Source of the DNA: Paenibacillus jilunlii
GTDB lineage: Bacteria > Bacillota > Bacilli > Paenibacillales > Paenibacillaceae
DNA length: 64,000 nt
Direction: 5' to 3'
Assembly (NCBI RefSeq): GCF_900102965.1
Contig: NZ_FNGM01000014.1
Location: 33,243-97,242, forward strand
In this document: in pieces, positions 25,459-34,265 of the stretch
Layout of the letters: every line of letters begins with the position of its first letter
Position numbering within the stretch: the first letter of the stretch is position 1
The notes under the pieces: model-generated
Seen by the model: the letters and a program-made list of their open reading frames with translations, nothing else
Database searches by the model: none
Told to the model about the DNA's origin: nothing
Translations under genes and position numbers: made by a program

Positions 25459-25497
25459 GATACGGTCCTATAATCGACGGCAAAGCCGTTTCTTCTT
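25459..25497. repeat. Palindromic repeat copy 3
   Basis: A degenerate copy (GATACGGTCC, ATCGACGGCAAAGCCGTTTC, TTCTT) of the palindromic repeat, located between the DsrE-like gene and the ribosome site of the class V aminotransferase gene. Its presence supports the later GTG start for that gene. Confidence 0.5.
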
Positions 25498-25562
25498 ATG
25501 GCCCAGTATATGCCCGCCGGAGGAAATAGGTTAAAGCCCAGGAGCATTATTCCCAAGCAAGG

Positions 25563-26048
25563 CTAGATGAACAGCTGCATATCGCTTTCCAGTGCATCCT
25601 TCAGATAGGCGGCGGCATCAATAATCTCGACCTCGGGCAGGAGTTCCTCCGGCTTGAAGCCCATGATGTCAACGGAGAGCTTACAGGCGTAGAATTTGAT
25701 GTTCTTTTTGCGGGCCCCCTTCAAAAAATGGATCAGCTTCGGCGCCCCCTGATCTTCGATCATTTCCTCCAGCATCAGCTTCCCGAGACCGCTGAAATTC
25801 ATCCGCGAGAGCGGCAGCTGCTCCGGTCCTTTCGGGGTAATGACGTCCATTAGCTTTTCATAGATCGATTTGTCCTCCAGCGTCATTTTGTCCGGGTCAC
25901 GGACAAGGAATAACCCCCAGAACGAGAAGAACATAGTAACCTCCACGTCGATATCCCGGGCGGTATTGGCCAGAATCAGCGCCGCCATCGCCTTGTCATA
26001 CTCCCCGCTGAACATCAGCAGATTCATTCTTTTATTCATCCTACTCAT
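25563..26048 (-). CDS. DsrE/DsrF-like family protein
   Basis: 161 residues, one domain of the DsrE/DsrF/DrsH-like type: LLMFSGEYDKAMAALILANTA at the start, EVTMFFSFWGL, then an AC residue pair in KFYACKLSVDIMGF that holds the conserved active-site-like cysteine. Such proteins take part in sulfur relay or are peripheral membrane sulfur-transfer proteins. It is encoded directly upstream of the cysteine desulfurase-like enzyme on the same strand, with about 130 bases between them, suggesting a sulfur-transfer pair. Confidence 0.82.
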   Translation of the reverse strand: MSRMNKRMNLLMFSGEYDKAMAALILANTARDIDVEVTMFFSFWGLFLVRDPDKMTLEDKSIYEKLMDVITPKGPEQLPLSRMNFSGLGKLMLEEMIEDQGAPKLIHFLKGARKKNIKFYACKLSVDIMGFKPEELLPEVEIIDAAAYLKDALESDMQLFI

Positions 26049-26131
26049 CCCTCCATTGTTACCCAGAATGTCATTAGTATGGTTATGGAGAGAAGAAGTA
26101 TGCTTCCGGTCAGCCTTATATGGGGAAATAT

Positions 26132-27013
26132 TCAGAAAAAAAGCCGGCTGTAATTCAAACTGCCGCTCCCGGACCGGAAAGAGCCGGGAGTTTGTCCCGT
26201 CAGCTTTTGGAAGACCTTTATGAAATAACTGCCGCTCGAATACCCGACCCGGGAGGCAATGGCTTCGACGCTCAAGTCAGTGGCGGTCAGGAGTTCTATA
26301 GCGCGTTCAATCCGGGTCCGGTTCAGATATTCATTTGGGGTTAGGCCAACATATTTGCTGAAGGTGCGCAGCAGGTGGAATTTGGAGAGTCCCATCTGCT
26401 CGGCAAGCTGCTCCTGGCCGATCATGGAACTGTACCGTTCTTCGATGAATTGGACGGAATCCCTTACTGCCGTTGGCCATTCTGCCGCGTCACGCGGTCC
26501 GCTGGAGGAGAGCCTTCCCAGTTCCATCATGAACTGGTGCAGCAGGGAGGAGGCGATATAGGGATCGGAAATTCTGCCCGAATATGCTTCATGGACAATA
26601 TCACGCAGGATACGGATCGGCCTGCTGCCGGGGACAATGGCTGGAGCGGTCCCAAGCTTGGCCTTAATGTCCTCCCACAGGGGAAGCAGCGGCTGTGGCC
26701 GGAAGAGCAGGAAATAAAATTCCCACGGCACCGAATCGCCGGGATGATAATAGCGGTGGCTGCCGGGGATCTCAGCCAGAAATGCCCGTCCGGAGCCGAT
26801 GCGGAACGTCTCCTGCTCCGTTTCGAATATTCCGCTGCCTTCTGCTGTGTACTGAAACAGCAGCAGAGGTCCATCTGTACGGTCCATGCCATTCCAGTGA
26901 TAGGAAGCATCCGTCACAACATCATGTCCGACCGCGAAAAGGTTGCAGAGCGGCAGGTGGTCCGGCTCGCTGAAGCGGAAGCCATAGACCCCGTAGCTGC
27001 TTGAGTTGTTCAC
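26132..27013 (-). CDS. AraC-family transcriptional regulator
   Basis: 293 residues: an N-terminal cupin-type sensing domain (about 40-150; GSGIFETEQETFRIGSGRAFL) and a C-terminal pair of helix-turn-helix motifs at about 185-285 (EQLAEQMGLSKFHLLRTFSKYVGLTPNEYLNRTRIERAIELL, then VGYSSGSYFIKVFQKLTGQTP), the standard AraC signature. It lies upstream of the DsrE-like and class V aminotransferase genes on the same strand and may control them; the effector, perhaps a sugar, cannot be told from sequence. Confidence 0.9.
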   Translation of the reverse strand: MNNSSSYGVYGFRFSEPDHLPLCNLFAVGHDVVTDASYHWNGMDRTDGPLLLFQYTAEGSGIFETEQETFRIGSGRAFLAEIPGSHRYYHPGDSVPWEFYFLLFRPQPLLPLWEDIKAKLGTAPAIVPGSRPIRILRDIVHEAYSGRISDPYIASSLLHQFMMELGRLSSSGPRDAAEWPTAVRDSVQFIEERYSSMIGQEQLAEQMGLSKFHLLRTFSKYVGLTPNEYLNRTRIERAIELLTATDLSVEAIASRVGYSSGSYFIKVFQKLTGQTPGSFRSGSGSLNYSRLFF

Positions 27014-27045
27014 AGAATCCCTCCTTGCAGATTTCTTTTATAGTA

Positions 27046-27073
27046 TCAAAAAAGCCCCCACAGGGGGAGCTTA
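27046..27073 (-). terminator. Terminator downstream of the small membrane protein gene
   Basis: On the minus strand AAGCTCCCCCTG pairs with GGGGGCTT and is followed by TTTTTT. It separates the small membrane protein gene from the AraC gene. Confidence 0.8.
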
Positions 27074-27136
27074 TTAAAAATATAAGATAGTATCTGCTGT
27101 GCATATTAAAATATCCTAATCTTTCCCGCTGTCTGG

Positions 27137-27469
27137 CTATTCTTTGCCTGTTTTCTGCTCTGCCGGGTCTGCGGCCTCAGGACGGCGCAGGTCATAATAG
27201 CGGGCGGCCAGCCACACACTGCCCGTGAACAGCACAATCAGGCCGAGGATGATGCCAAAACGCCAGTCTCCTGCTTTGAAATTGAGCTGGAGAACCGCAA
27301 GCACAAGCGCGACCTGCGTCCAGACTAAGGTTCTCTTGCGGAAAGCTGTAATATTTCCGGCCATATGCGGCATGCTGCGGATCACGCGGTAGGCGATGAT
27401 CGCCAGAATCAGCGCGAAGACAAGGGTAGCCATCCATTCAGGTGTTGATAGCGCATTCATTATTCTCAA
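27137..27469 (-). CDS. Small membrane protein, unknown function
   Basis: 110 residues with three predicted membrane helices (about 12-30, 47-63, 72-90) and a charged C-terminal tail. The layout, with a basic loop RKRTLVWTQVAL before the second helix, faintly recalls YtpI-like proteins of Bacilli, but the resemblance is too weak to name it. It is the first minus-strand gene downstream of a GGDEF-EAL gene and has its own terminator. Confidence 0.6.
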   Translation of the reverse strand: MRIMNALSTPEWMATLVFALILAIIAYRVIRSMPHMAGNITAFRKRTLVWTQVALVLAVLQLNFKAGDWRFGIILGLIVLFTGSVWLAARYYDLRRPEAADPAEQKTGKE

Positions 27470-27590
27470 AATCCTTTCGGCTTAACTTCAAAGCTGCTGC
27501 CGCCCCGGGAAGGACGGCACAGTTGTTGCTTTTTATTATACTGGCCCGAAGGGCTTTTACCAAGCCGCAAAACTTAGGACTTGCAATTTG

Positions 27591-29735
27591 TTATGATGCC
27601 ACCTTGTGAATATCTTCGGCAGGCAGCGGCGGAAAGAATAAGAAGCCCTGAATATGCGGGCAGTTATGCTTAATCAGGAAGTCAAGCTGTTCCTGGGTCT
27701 CCACGCCTTCCGCAATCAGATCATACCCGAGCTGCGAGGCGACGTATACGATGGATTTAATAATCGTTTCATCAATGGAGCTGACGCCGATACCGGTGAT
27801 GAAGGTGCGGTCGATTTTGATTTTGTTAACGGGAAAATGCTTCAGGTAGTTCAGTGAAGAATATTTGGTGCCGAAGTCGTCGATGGAGACGACGATGCCA
27901 TGGTCGCGCATCTGCTGCAGCAGCGGATAATGCTCTTCCAGCAGCGCGGTGCTCTCCGTAATTTCGAACTCCAGCATACTGGTCTCCAGTCCATATTGGT
28001 CCAGCACCGCAAGCAGGTTCTCGATCAGGTTGCGGTTGTAGAACCAGCTGTTGGAGATATTGATCGAGGTCCTGTGCAGCGGCAGACCCATCGATCTCCA
28101 TTCACAGAGCTGGCGGCAGACCTCACGGAGCACCCAGTCCGTAAGCTGAATCATCAGCCCGGCCTCCTCCACGGCGGTAATGAAGGTGCCTGGCCCGATC
28201 AGGCCCTTTTCGGGATGGTTCCAGCGGACAAGCGCCTCCATGCCAATCATTTTACCGGTAACGGCGTTGATCTGCGGCTGGTAGTGCAGCACAAATTCTT
28301 CGCGCTCCAGTGCGGAATGCAGATATTTGGCGATCATCGTCTTCTGCTCCAGCTTCTCGCGCAGCTCCCAATCAAAGATGAAGTAATTGGCCTCCTCCTG
28401 ACTTTTGGCCTGATACATCGACATGTCCGCGAACTTCAGCAGATCATCCTTGTTCAGCGAGTGCTCAGGATACAGCGAGACGCCTATACTGGTCGATAAG
28501 CTCAGATGTGCGCCGGAAATCAGCAGCGTTTCCGAGATCAGCCCGCTGATGTCTCCAGCGATAAGGGGGATATGCTCCCGGGGCAGGCCGGAGAATACCA
28601 TCACGAACTCATCGCCGCCGGTGCGCGCGAACAGCTTGAAGGGCACTTTGCCGTTTTTCAGCCGATGGGCAAGCGTCTTGATGACCTGGTCGCCGATGGA
28701 GTGTCCCAGTGTATCATTGATTTCCTTGAAACGGTTGAGATCAAAAAAGAACAGCGTGTAGGTCTGTGTCGGCTCTGCCGATTGCAGAAGGCGTTCGAAC
28801 TCGTCCATAAAATACAGCCGGTTGGGTATTTCCGTTAGGCTGTCGTAATGCGCGAGCTTTTCATACAGACGCTTGGACACGCGGAGATCACGTGTGCGGA
28901 TGCTGACCACCCGTTCCAGTTCACGGTTGAAGCGGCTCTGATGCCAGAAGATATAGAGAATGAATGCGATGATAAGCAGGATAGCCATATCGATCCAGAG
29001 AACGCTGCGCAGCACTTCCCATTTCTTATGCGAAGGCGTAGGAATGCCCATCAGCCAGTGCTGATTGTAGACGGTAACCGGAACCACCAGCTGCTTGTCT
29101 TCCTTACGGGTGGGAGTGCCGAATAGAAAAGTATGGTCTTCTGTTCTCACAAATATTTGGGTGTCCTTCAGCAAAAGCTGGTCCACAATATTCTCAATCT
29201 TCAGTGTTACAGAAACTATGCCTGTAAAAGAATTGTTATGGTAGATGGCTTGTCTGATCACCATGCCGTATTCACCCTGGGCGAGAGTCCGGGGACCGTC
29301 TATTGTAATGCCGCCGGAGCGGATGGTTTCTTGGACCATGCCGGGTGAGGATAGTGCTGAATCCAGCAGCAGGCTTTTGCCCAGAATCGCTGTATTGCCT
29401 GAGAGAGGATATAAATAACGGATGAGGCCGTCCGGAGCGATCATGATATTCATAACGTTGCTAGAATTATTGTTGTAGGCGGTGTGCAGATACTCGTTAA
29501 TCAGATTTGGATCAGCATCAAAGCCAACCGTTTGTATAAAGGAACTGACGCCTTTGACAATCGAGGCTCTCTCTTCAATGTTTGAGGTTAGCATGACTGC
29601 TTGTGAGGACAGATCGGCTTTTTCAGCCCGGTACTCCCGGTCTACAGATAAAGAGTAATAGTAGAAAAGAGAGAGCTGAAGAACGACTACAAAGCCGAGG
29701 ATGATCGTTAAAGGCTTTTTATTAATGAAAGCCAT
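27591..29735 (-). CDS. CHASE-GGDEF-EAL cyclic-di-GMP turnover protein
   Basis: 714 residues: a membrane helix at about 8-26, an extracellular CHASE-type sensor domain at 30-240 (a PLSGNTAILGKS segment then GPRTLAQGEYGMVIRQAIY), a second helix at about 247-268, GGDEF at about 290-445 with intact GGDEF, and EAL at about 460-705 with MEALVRW, NISNSWF, EITESTAL and DDFGTKYSSL. The key EAL metal and base residues appear present, so both synthesis and hydrolysis are possible. The extracellular ligand is unknown. It is monocistronic and lies on the opposite side of an acetate transporter gene from a second GGDEF-EAL gene. Confidence 0.92.
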   Translation of the reverse strand: MAFINKKPLTIILGFVVVLQLSLFYYYSLSVDREYRAEKADLSSQAVMLTSNIEERASIVKGVSSFIQTVGFDADPNLINEYLHTAYNNNSSNVMNIMIAPDGLIRYLYPLSGNTAILGKSLLLDSALSSPGMVQETIRSGGITIDGPRTLAQGEYGMVIRQAIYHNNSFTGIVSVTLKIENIVDQLLLKDTQIFVRTEDHTFLFGTPTRKEDKQLVVPVTVYNQHWLMGIPTPSHKKWEVLRSVLWIDMAILLIIAFILYIFWHQSRFNRELERVVSIRTRDLRVSKRLYEKLAHYDSLTEIPNRLYFMDEFERLLQSAEPTQTYTLFFFDLNRFKEINDTLGHSIGDQVIKTLAHRLKNGKVPFKLFARTGGDEFVMVFSGLPREHIPLIAGDISGLISETLLISGAHLSLSTSIGVSLYPEHSLNKDDLLKFADMSMYQAKSQEEANYFIFDWELREKLEQKTMIAKYLHSALEREEFVLHYQPQINAVTGKMIGMEALVRWNHPEKGLIGPGTFITAVEEAGLMIQLTDWVLREVCRQLCEWRSMGLPLHRTSINISNSWFYNRNLIENLLAVLDQYGLETSMLEFEITESTALLEEHYPLLQQMRDHGIVVSIDDFGTKYSSLNYLKHFPVNKIKIDRTFITGIGVSSIDETIIKSIVYVASQLGYDLIAEGVETQEQLDFLIKHNCPHIQGFLFFPPLPAEDIHKVAS

Positions 29736-29892
29736 GGAGTGCCTCCGATATCAAAAAAATTCAACATTATTCTTACCATTCATTAGAAGCGGTTCCCGCC
29801 CAGGAAAATGTCGATATATGTCGTATGTGTTTCTATAGCATGTCATCTTTATCGTCTTTGCGCAAGGGAAAAGCTTACAGTGGGCCTGCAAA

Positions 29893-29943
29893 ATTAAAAA
29901 AGGATAAACACGTCCCGCCTGAAGGCGGCATGTATTTATCCGT
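29893..29943 (-). terminator. Terminator of the acetate transporter gene
   Basis: On the minus strand GGATAAA and CCGCC arms pair with GGCGG and TTTATCC around a TCAG loop, and TTTTTT follows. The plus-strand span of the stem is 29903-29943. Confidence 0.8.
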
Positions 29944-29955
29944 TGCAGTTCTAAC

Positions 29956-30579
29956 CTATTTTTTGAAGATCCCGAGCGGAGCTCCGACCGGAAGGAATTG
30001 GCGTCCAAAATGAGCGTTGAGCACTGACGCGCCACAGCCATAAAGAGAAACGATACCAATGGCCAGTTCGGAGCAGGCAGCCAGCTTATGGAAAAACTCA
30101 GCAGCGAATCCAAAGGAATCCATCGTAAGTCCGAGGAACAGGAAATCAATTAACACAAAGATGACGAGCAGCACCCGGTTTGCTTCCACAGCGCCGAGGG
30201 TCATGAAGAGGGTGAAGACCAGATATCCCAGGAAAACAAATCCCAGCTGTTTGGGGTCTACGCCTTCCGCCAATACCGTTCCGAATACCCCGAGCTTGAT
30301 CAGCCAGCTGCCCGCCATGCCGAACCAGAAGAACGCGTAAGCGCCAAAGGCGGTCATCCCGAAGGTATTGTTGTGTTTGGCATCCTGAATGGATGCGAAC
30401 AGCTGGGCAAAGGCTCCGAGAAAAATAGCCCAAGGAATGCAATAGCTGAGACCTGTTGTAATTTCAAGCTTTTGTGAAGAAGCGACCAGGGTGACGATAG
30501 CCAATCCGAACAGGCCGATGGCGCTGGGGTCGGCGGTGACGATTTTGACGGATTGGGTGTGTGGCGATTGCGCTGACAT
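29956..30579 (-). CDS. satP: Acetate uptake transporter (GPR1/FUN34/YaaH family)
   Basis: About 207 residues with six membrane helices. The N-terminal DPSAIGLFGLAIVTL corresponds to the family NPAPLGL motif and FGMTAFGAYAFFWFG to the central one. These proteins move acetate or succinate with protons across the membrane. I chose ATG 30579 because GGAGG lies 11 bases upstream; the longer frame begins with TTG inside that site. It is flanked by two genes for GGDEF-EAL proteins on the same strand but has its own terminator and a hairpin upstream, so it is probably a separate unit. Confidence 0.88.
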   Translation of the reverse strand: MSAQSPHTQSVKIVTADPSAIGLFGLAIVTLVASSQKLEITTGLSYCIPWAIFLGAFAQLFASIQDAKHNNTFGMTAFGAYAFFWFGMAGSWLIKLGVFGTVLAEGVDPKQLGFVFLGYLVFTLFMTLGAVEANRVLLVIFVLIDFLFLGLTMDSFGFAAEFFHKLAACSELAIGIVSLYGCGASVLNAHFGRQFLPVGAPLGIFKK

Positions 30580-30617
30580 AACAATAAATGCCTCCAATTT
30601 TCATAAGTGTTCGCATA

Positions 30618-30649
30618 GGATAACAGCACCCGGAGCGGGTGCTGTTATC
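30618..30649. other. Perfect hairpin between a GGDEF-EAL gene and satP
   Basis: Arms GATAACAGCACCC and its complement with a short GC-rich centre. There is no T run on either side, so it is not a typical terminator; it could act as a weak terminator or as a leader structure for satP. Confidence 0.55.
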
Positions 30650-30699
30650 AGCTTGCCTATCATATCATATCGCCCGAACCTTGCCTATAAAGGAAGCAT

Positions 30700-33066
30700 T
30701 CATTTTTCGCCAAAAAACAATTTTTTCTGGGACAAAACGGACTGGATTTCACCGGCATTAACCGGTTTGCTGATGTAGAATCCCTGCAGCTCGTCGCTGC
30801 CCAGCCTGCGCAGCATATCAAATTGCTCCTGCAGCTCGATCCCCTCGGACACTACACTCAGCCCGAGATTGTGGCTCAGCTCGATAATGGCTTTGACCAG
30901 TACATCACCTTGCGGGTAAGGGGTCATTTCAGAGACGAAGGAGCGGTCGATTTTGATCACATCGACAGGGAACCGCCGCAAATAGCTCAAAGAAGAAAAT
31001 CCGGTGCCAAAGTCGTCCAGTGAAATGCGGAATCCGTGTGCTCTAAGCTGCTGCAGCGACTCCGATATGCTGTCGCCGGAGACCAGCACGCTCTCCGTAA
31101 TTTCAAGCTCCAGGCTGGAGGGCGGCAGCTCATATTCATGCAGCAGCTTGAGCAACAGCTCCAGCAGGCCAGGCTGCATCAGCTGCAGCGCTGAAATATT
31201 GACTGCAGCGGTAAGAAACAGGCCGTTCTCCCGGAACCTCTGCATATCCGCGCAGACTTGCCGCAGCACCCAGCCCCCGATACTTACAATGGAACCGCTG
31301 GTCTCCGCGAGCGGAATGAACTCTGCTGGAGATACAGGCCCGTAGGAGGGGCTGGTCCAGCGCAGAAGCGCTTCCACCTTATGCACCTGCAGCCGCTCAG
31401 CATTGAGAATTGGCTGGTAATGCACTTCAAACTCAGCATTGGCTGCTGCAGAGAGCAGCTGCTGCGACAACACCTTTTTGCGCCGGATGCTCTCTTCCAG
31501 GTCCTCGGAATATTGAAAGATATGGTTCCGTCCCGTCCCTTTGACATGGAGCATCGCCAGATCGGCTTGTTTGACCAGATAGTCGGCGTCATCCCCGTTC
31601 TGGGGATACATGCTGATGCCTATGCTGGCTGTGCAATAGAAGAGATGCCCCTGGATTTGATGCGGCATCGAGAGAGCGTCCTGAATGCTTGACAGCTGGG
31701 CCGAAATAGCGGCCGAATCGGGGATGTCAGAGAGCAGAATGGTGAATTCATCGCCGCCAAGGCGTGACACTACATCATGTGTCCCGACGACCTGTGTAAG
31801 CCGGAAGGCGATTTCCTGGAGCATGGCATCGCCGAAATCATGGCCCAGCGTATCATTGACGGTCTTGAAGTGATCCAGATCAATGAAGACAAGGGCAATC
31901 TGCCGGTTGCTGCCCTTCGCTGCACCAATCGCTGCATTGAGCTTCGCGAAGAAAAGCGAGCGGTTAGGCAGCTGGGTCAGCGGATCCAGCATGGATTGCT
32001 GCTGAAGCTCCTCCTGGGCCTGCTGCAGGGAATCGATCATCCGGTTGAATTCATGCTCCACATCACTGAACTCATCCCTCCCGGTACTGATGATGCGAAT
32101 GGATAAATCCTTGCTGCTGCCAATAGCCCTGATATTTTTGATTAAGGAAGTCATTCTTCCCAGGATGGAGCGGTTCACGAAGAGCATGCTCCCTATGCAG
32201 CTCAGAAGGGTTACGATGAAGAAGACTAGCCGGAAGCTGTAGACCGATTCCTGCCCGCTCTCATAAATCTGGCGCGGCTGCTTCACGGTAAAGACAACGC
32301 CGGGGTTGCCGAACAGGTCGTCCACAACGGTGTGAATCGACATCATACTGCCGGAAACCGGGCCCATCCAGCGATCCTCACCGCCGCTCTGTGCCAGCAT
32401 TTCTGAGGTGGCCCGGGTTATTTGGATACTGGCGGTGCCGTCTTCCCAGACAGGGGTGACTTCCTCCTGCTTAAGCTTTCTTCCGGCAACGGCGGTGCCG
32501 ATCACCGGCTTATCTGTGCTGCTGCCGGCTATAGGCGTAAGCGTAATCAGCATCGGGCCCTGATCGAGAAGCACGATCCCGGTTTGGCTGTCATTTGCAC
32601 TTGCCAAGGCAGGCAGCCTGCTGTTCATCAGTCTGAACAGGGTATGCAGCTCCGGTGTCAGCGGGGAAATGCTCCTGCGGAGCGTATCATATGTCCCGCC
32701 ATATAGGGGCTGTCCCGATTTGTCCAGCAGGGCCATCATATCCAGGTGATTGACTTCAAAGGCTGTACTATTGAATGTGCTGCGGATAAAACGATCATCT
32801 GCAGCAGGGGGACGATCTGCTGAGCGGCTTGCTTCTACGAACCGGTAGGTTTCGTCCCGGAGCGAATAGTTCAGCATTCCGGTCTTCATATCCAGCAGTT
32901 CCTTCTGATAGGAAGAGAGCGCATCGCCCAGACTGTGTTTCAGCGCCGCTTCATCCAGCTTCTCAAAACGGTTCAGCATGATGAGATGCAGAAGCAGGTA
33001 GTTAATCCCCAAGGTAACCAGGGCAACAACACAGGTGAAGAAGATCATTTTTTTACGCAGCTTCAT
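30700..33066 (-). CDS. CHASE4-HAMP-GGDEF-EAL cyclic-di-GMP turnover protein
   Basis: 788 residues: membrane helix at about 10-30, extracellular CHASE4-type domain at about 40-270 (RDETYRFVE, then NHLDMMALLDKSGQPLYGG), second helix at about 278-298, HAMP at about 299-350, GGDEF at about 355-520 with SRLGGDEFTILL, and EAL at about 530-780 with KVEALLRW, NISALQLMQPG, ITESVLV and DDFGTGFSSLSYLRRFP. Both catalytic signatures look intact. The different sensor domain from the neighbouring CHASE protein suggests that the two answer different signals. Confidence 0.92.
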   Translation of the reverse strand: MKLRKKMIFFTCVVALVTLGINYLLLHLIMLNRFEKLDEAALKHSLGDALSSYQKELLDMKTGMLNYSLRDETYRFVEASRSADRPPAADDRFIRSTFNSTAFEVNHLDMMALLDKSGQPLYGGTYDTLRRSISPLTPELHTLFRLMNSRLPALASANDSQTGIVLLDQGPMLITLTPIAGSSTDKPVIGTAVAGRKLKQEEVTPVWEDGTASIQITRATSEMLAQSGGEDRWMGPVSGSMMSIHTVVDDLFGNPGVVFTVKQPRQIYESGQESVYSFRLVFFIVTLLSCIGSMLFVNRSILGRMTSLIKNIRAIGSSKDLSIRIISTGRDEFSDVEHEFNRMIDSLQQAQEELQQQSMLDPLTQLPNRSLFFAKLNAAIGAAKGSNRQIALVFIDLDHFKTVNDTLGHDFGDAMLQEIAFRLTQVVGTHDVVSRLGGDEFTILLSDIPDSAAISAQLSSIQDALSMPHQIQGHLFYCTASIGISMYPQNGDDADYLVKQADLAMLHVKGTGRNHIFQYSEDLEESIRRKKVLSQQLLSAAANAEFEVHYQPILNAERLQVHKVEALLRWTSPSYGPVSPAEFIPLAETSGSIVSIGGWVLRQVCADMQRFRENGLFLTAAVNISALQLMQPGLLELLLKLLHEYELPPSSLELEITESVLVSGDSISESLQQLRAHGFRISLDDFGTGFSSLSYLRRFPVDVIKIDRSFVSEMTPYPQGDVLVKAIIELSHNLGLSVVSEGIELQEQFDMLRRLGSDELQGFYISKPVNAGEIQSVLSQKKLFFGEK

Positions 33067-33212
33067 GATGCTCCCCTTTTATAAATTTCTAATGAATAGG
33101 AAATAAGTACCATACTGTACAGTGTACCACGAATAGGGAATATTTTGCAGGGCTTTTCCACCCAATATGTCGAAATTTGATGTATAATAATTCAATGATG
33201 AGATAAGGATGT

Positions 33213-34172
33213 ATGCCCGTGAATGTTAAAAGCTTTTTGCAATTTGTCGAGCTGCCGACAAAGGTGGCGAGCATGCTGCCTTTCCTGCTGGGGACATTGT
33301 ATGCCCTGTACCGGTTCGAGGATTTCTATGTTCTGCGTTTTGCCCTAATGCTTGTGTCCCTGCTGAGCTTTGACATGGCGACAACGGCGATCAACAACTA
33401 TTATGATTATAAAAAAGCGGCCAAAACCCACGGCTACGGCTATGAAACGCATAATGCCATTGTCCGCTACAGGCTGAAGGAGAGTACAGTGGTGGCTGCT
33501 ATTGCTGTCCTGCTGGCGCTTGCCGTGGGCGGCGGGATTGCGCTTGTTGCCGAGACAGGGCTGCTGGTGTTTCTGCTGGGCGGCTTGTCCTTCCTGATCG
33601 GCATTCTGTACTCGTTCGGTCCGATACCGATCTCAAGGATGCCGCTCGGCGAGCTGTTCTCCGGGCTGTTTATGGGGTTTGTCATCATCTTTATTTCTGC
33701 GTATATCCACTCGGACCAGACTGTGGTGACACTGCTGTTCTCCGAAGGCTGGGCCAGCCTGCATGTCCATATCGCAGAGGTGCTATATCTCTTCTGGTTC
33801 TCCGTGCCGGCAATTCTTGGAATTGCCGGAATTATGCTGGCCAACAATATCTGCGATATTGAGGATGACATGGACAACCGGCGGTATACACTGCCGGTGT
33901 ATATTGGACGGAAGAATGCTTTGCTGCTGTTCAGGCTGCTGTATTATGTCTCTTTTGCGGATCTTGCCGTGCTGCTGCTGCTGGGAGTGAATCCTGTGCT
34001 GGTGGCGCTGCTGCTCCTGACGCTGATTCCGCTCCGCCGCAATATCGCCCGTTTTGAAGAGAAGCAGGAGAAGGCTTCAACCTTCATTCTGTCCGTCAAA
34101 AATTTCATGCTGATGAGCGTGGCCCGGATTGTGGTGCTGGGTGCGGCTATCCTGCTGAAGGTTCTGCTGTGA
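33213..34172 (+). CDS. menA: UbiA-family prenyltransferase, MenA-like
   Basis: 319 residues, eight or nine membrane helices. The two Asp-rich motifs of UbiA enzymes are recognisable: NNYYDYKKAAKTHG near residue 63 (first motif, with the usual leading Asp replaced by Asn) and DIEDDMDNRRYTLPVYIG near 215. The best match is 1,4-dihydroxy-2-naphthoate polyprenyltransferase, which makes demethylmenaquinone in the membrane. No other menaquinone gene is nearby, so the substrate is less certain than the family. The ATG has a weak AAGGA site. Confidence 0.78.
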   Translation: MPVNVKSFLQFVELPTKVASMLPFLLGTLYALYRFEDFYVLRFALMLVSLLSFDMATTAINNYYDYKKAAKTHGYGYETHNAIVRYRLKESTVVAAIAVLLALAVGGGIALVAETGLLVFLLGGLSFLIGILYSFGPIPISRMPLGELFSGLFMGFVIIFISAYIHSDQTVVTLLFSEGWASLHVHIAEVLYLFWFSVPAILGIAGIMLANNICDIEDDMDNRRYTLPVYIGRKNALLLFRLLYYVSFADLAVLLLLGVNPVLVALLLLTLIPLRRNIARFEEKQEKASTFILSVKNFMLMSVARIVVLGAAILLKVLL

Positions 34173-34265
34173 TTGCAGCTGCCATTCATAGAGATATGCC
34201 GGATTCTGTGATATTGTTTCAATAGAGACATCCAGGAAATCAATGACAAGGGAAGGTGTACACCG

